Part shown: piece after piece, positions 57,978 through 64,000 of the stretch
How positions within the stretch are numbered: position 1 is the stretch's first letter
How the letters are laid out: each line of letters opens with the position of its first letter
DNA from: Massospora cicadina
Taxonomy: Eukaryota; Entomophthoromycota; Entomophthoromycetes; Entomophthorales; Entomophthoraceae
Direction: 5' to 3'
DNA length: 64,000 nt
Assembly: GCA_022478985.1 (NCBI GenBank)
Contig: JAKSZP010017375.1
Coordinates: 1-64,000, forward strand
The notes under the pieces: generated by a model
Databases searched by the model: none
Told to the model about the DNA's origin: nothing
The model's input: the letters and a program-made list of their open reading frames with translations, nothing else
Program-made: the position numbers and the translations under genes

Positions 57978-57998
57978 TGGTGCTCACTACAGGGGGCC
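57978..57998 (+). promoter_or_regulatory. Primer-binding site of element C
   Basis: It reads TGGTGCTCACTACAGGGGG followed by CC, one base from the LTR. Confidence 0.9.
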
Positions 57999-57999
57999 A

Positions 58000-59450
58000 T
58001 TAATCAACTAATTACAACTTCATCAAATGGTACTTATGGTGTAACCAGCTCGCTTTGATGGGGTACTACCCACAGTGGTTGAAATAACTCACTATGGGAA
58101 ACTGAAGCTTGCTTTGAATACCTTAAATCAGGCTCAAAAATGCTGTTTTAGGAGAATAAGAATATTACTGAGCAGCTCAACCATGCCTTCCGCCAGCTGC
58201 TTCTGGTAGGTGACCATGCCAACCAACTTGCCAACCTTTTGAGCAGTACAATGGAGCGGCTAGACTGTTCGGAGTATAAATTAGATAAGGTCATTAGGAA
58301 AAAAGTAATCAGCAGTGACAGGTTGCTCTCCTTTAACCGTGATGGTAACATACATGGGTTTTTCAAGCGGTTTGAGTTTGCCATAGAGGGGGCTTCTGAT
58401 CAACAAAAAGCTAAACTATTGTTATCTGCATTGGATGTTTCAAGTGCTGATCTAGTTACTTGTTATCTTGAAAACAGTACTGTAGCTTACCAAGAGGTGA
58501 AGGAGACTGTAATTCTCCTGTTTGGGGGCAAAGCAAAGATGGCTCAACACAAGGTGAACTTTTTAGCAATATCTTTTTAAAAAATGAGTCTTTACACAGT
58601 TTGCGGAGAAATTCACTAATGAGGCTCATGTATTGTTGGGTGCCAATGTCTTATCTAATGAGGAGGTAGCATAGCGATGATGGAAGCTATCAAGCCCTAC
58701 CACAAATTGCATAATGCTATGGCGTACACTCTTCAGGAGGATGTAGGGTTACTCAAAATCATCCAACATCTATGACATTTATCCGCCACTTTTATTGCTC
58801 CCAATGTGGAGCGGAAGGATCCTGTACCTGTCACGGATATTCTGCTAAATGAAGGATCCCACCAATAGGGGGTATAAGTGGGTCGCTCCTCAGCCACTTA
58901 ACTCATGAGCGGGTCCTCTACGTCCCTATTATGATCAAACCGCTTATCCTTGGGCCCATAATAAACTGTGGTTCAATAGTAGACCTAGACTTTCTGGGGC
59001 GATTCCAAGATGAGTGCCAGTCCCAAATGTTTGTTTTTTGTGTGGCCAAATAAATCATTATGCGGTTAACTGTCAGGCCAAACCAAGGGTCCATGCAGTA
59101 TCCGTTGTCTTATATGAACTGGGAAAAAGGGCGAACAGAGTAGAGATGGTACGCTCTAATTCCACTAATAAAATTGTAATTGTCCCTGATGTACATCATA
59201 AATCACCCTGTTTCAACTCCGGGCACACTCTGAGGATTTACTATACCAACAGATCCCTTACCACCTTTTTGGCCTCAAGCCAAGGTAGGGATCCCAATAA
59301 TGCAGACATGGGGCTCCACCAAGACATGTATAATCCATACGCCTGGAAAATCCTTGAGTGGAATGGTACGATCAGCATTGAACCTTCCGCCTATGTCACA
59401 GCTTTGGGGGGGTGGATGTGGCGGTTCCTGTAGAAAAGATTGCTCAAGAG
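58000..59450 (+). pseudogene. Gag remnant of element C
   Basis: The capsid-like part (58239-58580, 113 codons) reads HGFFKRFEFAIEGASDQQKA and LLSALDVSSADLVTCYL. A second frame carries the intact CCHC knuckle CFLCGQINHYAVNC (about 59027-59068) and a tail (WKILEWNGTISIEPS) shared with B. The frame changes near 58575. It packages element RNA. Compared with B it lacks the long N-terminal extension. Confidence 0.85.
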
Positions 59451-59559
59451 TATCCACATGTGGGGGCTGATGTGTGTACACTTTTCTGGGTAATCAAACA
59501 CCCTTGAATGTTTATGTATCAAATACCAAGGAATCTTCTTATTCATAATGCACCTACTG

Positions 59560-59970
59560 TGACATATTTGTACAGAATACCAAAATTTGGGTGATCATTT
59601 ATGCAGGCGCTCCTGTCAATATAATATACACCAAACTTGTAGCTAAGCTTCCGCTGAAGCCAGTTGTGGACAACTGAGTAGTGTATGGAACTGTGGGGGC
59701 CCAGAGTACTGTCAAAAGGCGCATATAGATCATTGCCTTTGAGGTTTGGGTCAGCTGAAGTATCTGCTCCAGCAGTGGTGTTGCCTAATGACCATTATGA
59801 CATGTTAATCGGGGCTACATTTATGCAGCACTTTGGGGCTGTAGTTAATATGGCGGACAAAACCATCAGTATACTGGGACAACAGAAACCTATCTATTTA
59901 CTTCCAGCGGAGTCCCAGATGACCCAATCTGCTCCGGGCATATTAATCTTACTTATAGCGCTGGTGTGAT
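59560..59970 (+). pseudogene. Aspartic protease remnant of element C
   Basis: The motif at 59600-59608 reads YAG, followed by APVNIIYTKLVAKLPLKP, where B has DTGAPVNII. The downstream frame (59685-59969) is open with LPNDHYDMLIGATFMQHFG, the second half of the protease fold including the usual hydrophobic-hydrophobic-Gly strand. Confidence 0.8.
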
Positions 59971-60549
59971 TCCTGTAAGATATTGACAGATGAAGAGGAA
60001 GACCAGAATGCTTCCAAACCAGATTTATGAGTACAAAGGGATTCTGCTATGAGCTGCAAATGCTTGGACTATCCCTTTGGGAATCGGGTCATAATTGGGA
60101 CAGAGCCCAAAATTGATATTCTGGGAGGTCTGTATGGAGAGGTTGTGGGGCCTTATCACCAATTGCAGCTCAAACCTCATGTGGCTCTGAATTACTGTTA
60201 CCAGGGCAGGGGGAAGTGGAGGTGTTGGTAGCAAATCTGCAAAAGGAGGTGGTGAAGGTTCAGCGGCACCAAATGGTGGCTTACCTACACCTGGTTCCTA
60301 TTGATGAGGCCCACCAGGTACATGACTTTGGTTCCTGGGAAGTTCTTGGCTTGCCTCAAAAAACCATCTTCAGCGTAATGACAGTGGTTCCGCAGGAGGC
60401 TTTAACTGGTTTATTAGAGGATCAAAAGGACAGGGTGAGGAACTGTTCAAGAAATATTGCAGCATTTTCGCAACTGATAATTACAACTTGGGTTGCACTT
60501 GCAAGGTTGTGCATCGGGTGGACATGGTAGATTACCCCTCTATCAGGTC

Positions 60550-61800
60550 ACAACCTATCCAACGCTCGAAGGTAGCAAAATAAGTTTTATCTTCAGAAAT
60601 AGATACACTGGTGGAACATGGAATGTTGGAGCTGTCAAAGAGTCCTAGGGCATCTCTGGTGCTCATCGTCAAAAAGAAAGATGGCTCCAATCGAGTACTA
60701 ATCAATTATTGGAAGCTTAACAGCATTACAAAAAAAGATTCATAACCGCTTCCGCGGATTGATGACGCTTTAGATCATTTAGGTGGGGCTAAATATTTCT
60801 CTGCTATGGACTTGATATCAGGGTACTGGCAGATCGAGTTTCCAGCGGTGGAACAAGAAAAGTGCGCTATAATTACCACAAAAGGATTGTTTCAGCTTAC
60901 ATGTTGCCACAGGGTTTGTGCAATGCCCCCGCTACGTTCCAGTGGGCTATGGACACCATTTTGGGTGACCTAGAGTTGCCTTGCGTTCTTGTCTACCTTG
61001 ATGATAACAACATATTTCGTAACTGTTCATGGAGCATCTTGAACACCTGGAGCAAGTATTCCGCCGCCTAGCTGAAGCTAATATTAAGATTAAGCCCCAA
61101 AAGTGCCACTTTTTAAAGAACAATTGGAATACCTCAGCTTTGTGGTAGATTCCAAAGGGCTTTATCTGCAGCCGCCTAAGGTGGAAGCCATCCACTTTAT
61201 GACTCAGCCAAGATATAAGCGAGATATCCAGGTGTTCTTGGGGATGGTTAGTTACTACCAGCGGTTCCTTCCCAACTTCAGCTGTATCGGGGCTCCACAT
61301 TTTTGAGCTCCTTAAGAAAAACGCTGCCTTCACCTGGACAGATTGATGTCAAACTGCTTTTGATGTATCACAAACTGCGTTGGCTAGCGCTCCTGTTTTG
61401 CAATACCCCAATCTTGAAAAAGATTTTATCGTGCAAACAAACGCTTCACTTTCTGCTGTAGGGGCTGTGTTATAACAAAAAGACGATGATGGTGTGGAGC
61501 ACCCAATTGCATATTGCAGCCGCAGTTTAACTGGCCCTGAACAGAATTACACAGTGACTGAGCAAGAGAGTTTAGTTGTAATTTATGCATACAAGCAATT
61601 CCAGGTTTACCTCCATGGGGTTAAATTCAAAGTGGTAATGGATCATGCCTCCTTGCGTTGGGTACAGAATATGCGGGAACCTGAAGGGTGACTCGTGCGA
61701 TGGGCTTTAAAGCTCCAAGCTTTTGATTTTGAGATCACGCATCAGCCAGGGGCAAATCATCAGAACGCGGAATGTCTTTCTTGATTACCCACAGTCGCCA
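60550..61800 (+). pseudogene. Reverse transcriptase/RNase H remnant of element C
   Basis: RT words are LIVKKKDGSNRVLINYWKL (about 60662), LPQGLCNAPATFQWAMDTI (about 60905), the intact active site VYLDDNNIF (60991-61017) and VFLGMVSYYQRFLPNFSCIG (about 61232). RNase H starts QTNASLSAVGAVL, with its first catalytic Asp changed to Asn, then SRSLTGPEQNYTVTEQESL and DHASLRWVQNM. Four or more indels or stops are present. Confidence 0.9.
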
Positions 61801-61811
61801 TTACAGCAGAT

Positions 61812-63018
61812 GTGGCAGATATAATGTACAAAAAAATGATTTCGGGAAAATATCATGATGAGCCGCCACATGTGATCAAAGTGTTAGATGGACTCAGGCA
61901 GGATACATTCTTGCGCAATGGGGAATTATATAAGCGTATGGGGGAATTGACACTGAGTATTCCAAAACCCTCTTCCAGGCCTGCAATCATTAAAGATGCC
62001 CATAGAGCGGTAGGTCATAGAGGGTTGAAAAAGATGTTGGAGTTCTTGCAACCCCACTACTATTGGGAGAGTATGCACTACGATGTGCTTGAGATGGTTG
62101 GTTGTTGCCATCAGTGCCAAGTGGAGAAACCATTCCACCGAAAAACCACCTACCAGTTAGTTAAGCCTCAGTTTGCATGGCATAGAGTTTCATTAGACGT
62201 GGTGGGGCCTCTGCCAACTGACACAAACCGCTCCAAATATATAATAGTTGCCTTTGACCATTTTGACCAGATGGGTGAAAGCAAGGGCTATCAAGGACTT
62301 GGTGGTTGTCACTACCACCAAGTTCATCCTGAAGTATGTTATACAGCGCCATGGTTGTCCACAATTTATCCTAATGGACAATGGAACTAATTTCACATCA
62401 CATATTTGCCCAATATGAATGAGCTTATGGCAATCTGCGGGGTTTTAACTACCCCCTACCACCCTGAATCTAACGGTATGGTGGAACAGGTTAATGGGAC
62501 TTTGGAAAAATTCTATGCAAACTCGTAAATGAGCGGCCATCAGACTGGAGCACCCTTTTATCCACCGCTGTCTTTGCATACAATATCAGCTACCACTCAG
62601 CAACTGGTAAGAGTCCATTTCAATTTCTCTATGGACAACATCCAGTGCTGCCTGCATTGCTTTACTCCTGTGTGGAGGATACTGGCGGAGTTGTACCTCA
62701 CCGCTATTTGTCTACCTTAACAAATGCGTTGATTAAACTCCAAACCGAGGCATATTCCACTAGTATTGCCAAGAAGAATTGGGATCATGCAGCTGATCAA
62801 TATAGACGCAGTAGTCTTCCACAGTTTGGGGTAGGGAATTGGTTCTGTTTCATGACCAACATGGGTTTGGTAGAAGGAACAAGCTCGTCAGCACATGGAG
62901 TGGACCATTTGATATCATTGAGAAGACTGGGGCTGATGCATACACCATTAAGGCACCTGTGAGTGATTGGATCATCAACGGAGTACATGTGAATTTCCTT
63001 TGGGCCTACAAGCAATAG
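61812..63018 (+). pseudogene. Integrase remnant of element C
   Basis: A 192-codon frame (61812-62390) holds the HHCC zinc domain (AHRAVGHRGLKK, CCHQCQVEKPFH) and the first catalytic Asp in SLDVVGPLPT. A one-base shift at about 62262 moves the core to another frame with ARAIKD and [12 protein letters not shown] further shift precedes TTPYHPESNGMVEQVNGTL. The C-terminal frame (62645-62962) reads PALLYSCVEDTGGV and LIKLQTEAYS. The catalytic triad is present but spread over three frames. Confidence 0.9.
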
Positions 63019-63046
63019 GCGCTTATTTTCCAGTCAAGGGGGGTAA

Positions 63047-63558
63047 TGTTGAGATTTCAATATGACTGGGTAATAAGCTAGTGTTCTGGTGAATCGTTAA
63101 TTGGATGCAAAGTAAGCTCTGAGGGCAAGTAACAGTTAGAGCAATGATAGGGGAATAAATCAAATTAATTAGGGTTTGAAAATTCCGTTGAAGTTTAAAG
63201 GGTTAAATGAATTCTACATTGATAGCGAATCAAGAATAACTAAGCAAAATGTGTTGAATCCATTGAAGAATACTGAGGGTTAAAGGTTGAGTGAGAGAGA
63301 AGGAGAGGAGGCTTTTTAGATGAAGAAAAGAAGAAGTGAGTAGGAGGAAGGAGGGAAAATACGCAGAAAGGTCTGCAGTTAGATTATATTTAAATAAATA
63401 TTAGCGACTTTGGGGTGATTGTCTCATATTTTTATATATAAGGTTATCACATATAATCGAGTTCCAACGATCTCCATACATTTGGCTGTTGCTCAGTGGG
63501 CTAAAACCTTGCGCAATTTGTTCAGCAGAAATAGGCCATATCCGCCAAAAATTTAACA
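63047..63558 (+). repeat. 3' LTR of element C (512 bp)
   Basis: It starts TGTTGAGATTTC after the polypurine tract and ends ATTTAACA. The family block lies at 63488-63516. Confidence 0.92.
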
Positions 63559-64000
63559 CGCTGAACTGAGAACATTTTTAAAACAGTTTAACCAGAAGAC
63601 TACATGCCCATTTCACTTCTCTGCGCTGAAGCTCCTTATTGTTTTGAAACTGAAAGCAGAGTAATCAATTAAAATTCTTTGGTAATAAAATTGTTCTCCC
63701 TGGTGTACCTCAAAAATACCCCAATAATTTTCTTGGGCCAGCTGAGCCAAGGGCCAAGAGACCAAACCTTATCCTTTAACTAAATTATCTTTTCCAAAAA
63801 ATTTATAAAAATTACTTTTACTAATATTTTTGTCAGCACCAATAAAATAAAATTTCACTCCCCTGCTTAAATTAAATAAGGAAGGTTTTGAGAAGTTGCC
63901 TCTTGATCATATTTATGAATTTAAGTGAAAATGTGCTCCAAAACTTTTACTTTTGATGCATAGGTCAACCTAGGCAATCAAATCACCTTTCTTTGCTACT
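63559..64000. other. Flank of element C: one more 75-bp repeat unit, then AT-rich sequence
   Basis: 63580-63655 matches the repeat units before C (AACCAGAAGACTAC, then TTTTGAAACTGAAAGCAGAG). Beyond about 63670 I see nothing recognisable. Confidence 0.55.

Larger units (their letters stand above)
57463..63558 (+). mobile_element. Ty3/gypsy element C, full length (family 1)
   Basis: LTRs of 514 bp (57463-57976) and 512 bp (63047-63558) flank gag, protease, RT/RNase H and integrase on the plus strand. The primer-binding site is at 57978-57998 and the polypurine tract (AAGGGGGG) at about 63036-63043. Flanking pentamers CCACT and CGCTG do not match, so the duplication has mutated or the ends have been rearranged. 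Coding regions are the best preserved of the complete elements, but protease and RNase H have lost catalytic residues. Confidence 0.92.

Noticed and set aside
1..64000. CRISPR arrays, rRNA, bacterial operons or phage genes
   Set aside because: I looked for evenly spaced palindromic repeats, rRNA-like blocks and ribosome-binding-site-led gene clusters and found none; all long coding signals are eukaryotic retroelements.

Overview
This window is a transposable-element graveyard from an AT-rich eukaryotic nuclear genome. I see no prokaryotic signatures and no intact cellular gene. By coordinate sums about 55 of the 64 kb can be assigned to retroelements. The organism cannot be fixed from sequence alone. 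Ty3/gypsy elements, a LINE with a CCHC ORF1 and a C-terminal CCHC motif, and tRNA-headed SINEs suit a TE-expanded fungus but also other eukaryotes.

Families. Family 1 Ty3/gypsy elements (A, B, C, D) have LTRs of about 500 bp. Family 2 (E1, E2, G) has LTRs of about 745 bp with a conserved inverted repeat. Family 3 (F) is non-autonomous, with two 1.06-kb LTRs around only 173 bp. Family 4 (H1, H2) is two 1.4-kb solo LTRs containing a membrane-protein-like reading frame. Family 5 (J) is a candidate non-autonomous element with LTRs of about 885 bp. Families 1, 2 and 3 share one 18-19 nt primer-binding site. There is one 5.27-kb LINE and two SINEs.

Layout. 1-927: 3' end of A. 928-2910: remnant of a minus-strand element (I). 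2974-3257: SINE1. 3578-18856: J, with B (4182-11544) inserted in its left LTR and the LINE (12950-18223) in its right LTR. 18857-22320: unassigned decayed reading frames and an in-phase tandem repeat. 22410-38270: G, interrupted by E1 (27114-37161), which holds H1 (32206-33575) and F (33935-36224). 38285-41000: a diverged F-like relic and decayed coding sequence. 42072-42366: SINE2. 42562-56124: E2, interrupted by D (43519-50870), whose 3' LTR holds H2 (43593-45023). 57256-63670: a 75-bp tandem repeat interrupted by C (57463-63558).

How the parts relate. Exact target-site duplications support B, D, F, H1, H2 and the LINE. Intact paralogous target sites support B, the LINE, D and H2. The order of insertion is therefore E2 before D before H2, G before E1 before H1 and F, and J before B and the LINE. 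Both SINEs end in a 3' tail matching the end of the LINE, so the LINE family probably mobilised them. F carries the same primer-binding site as the coding Ty3 families and probably used their proteins. Every long coding region is broken, although several catalytic motifs survive. Element C and the tail of A are the best preserved.
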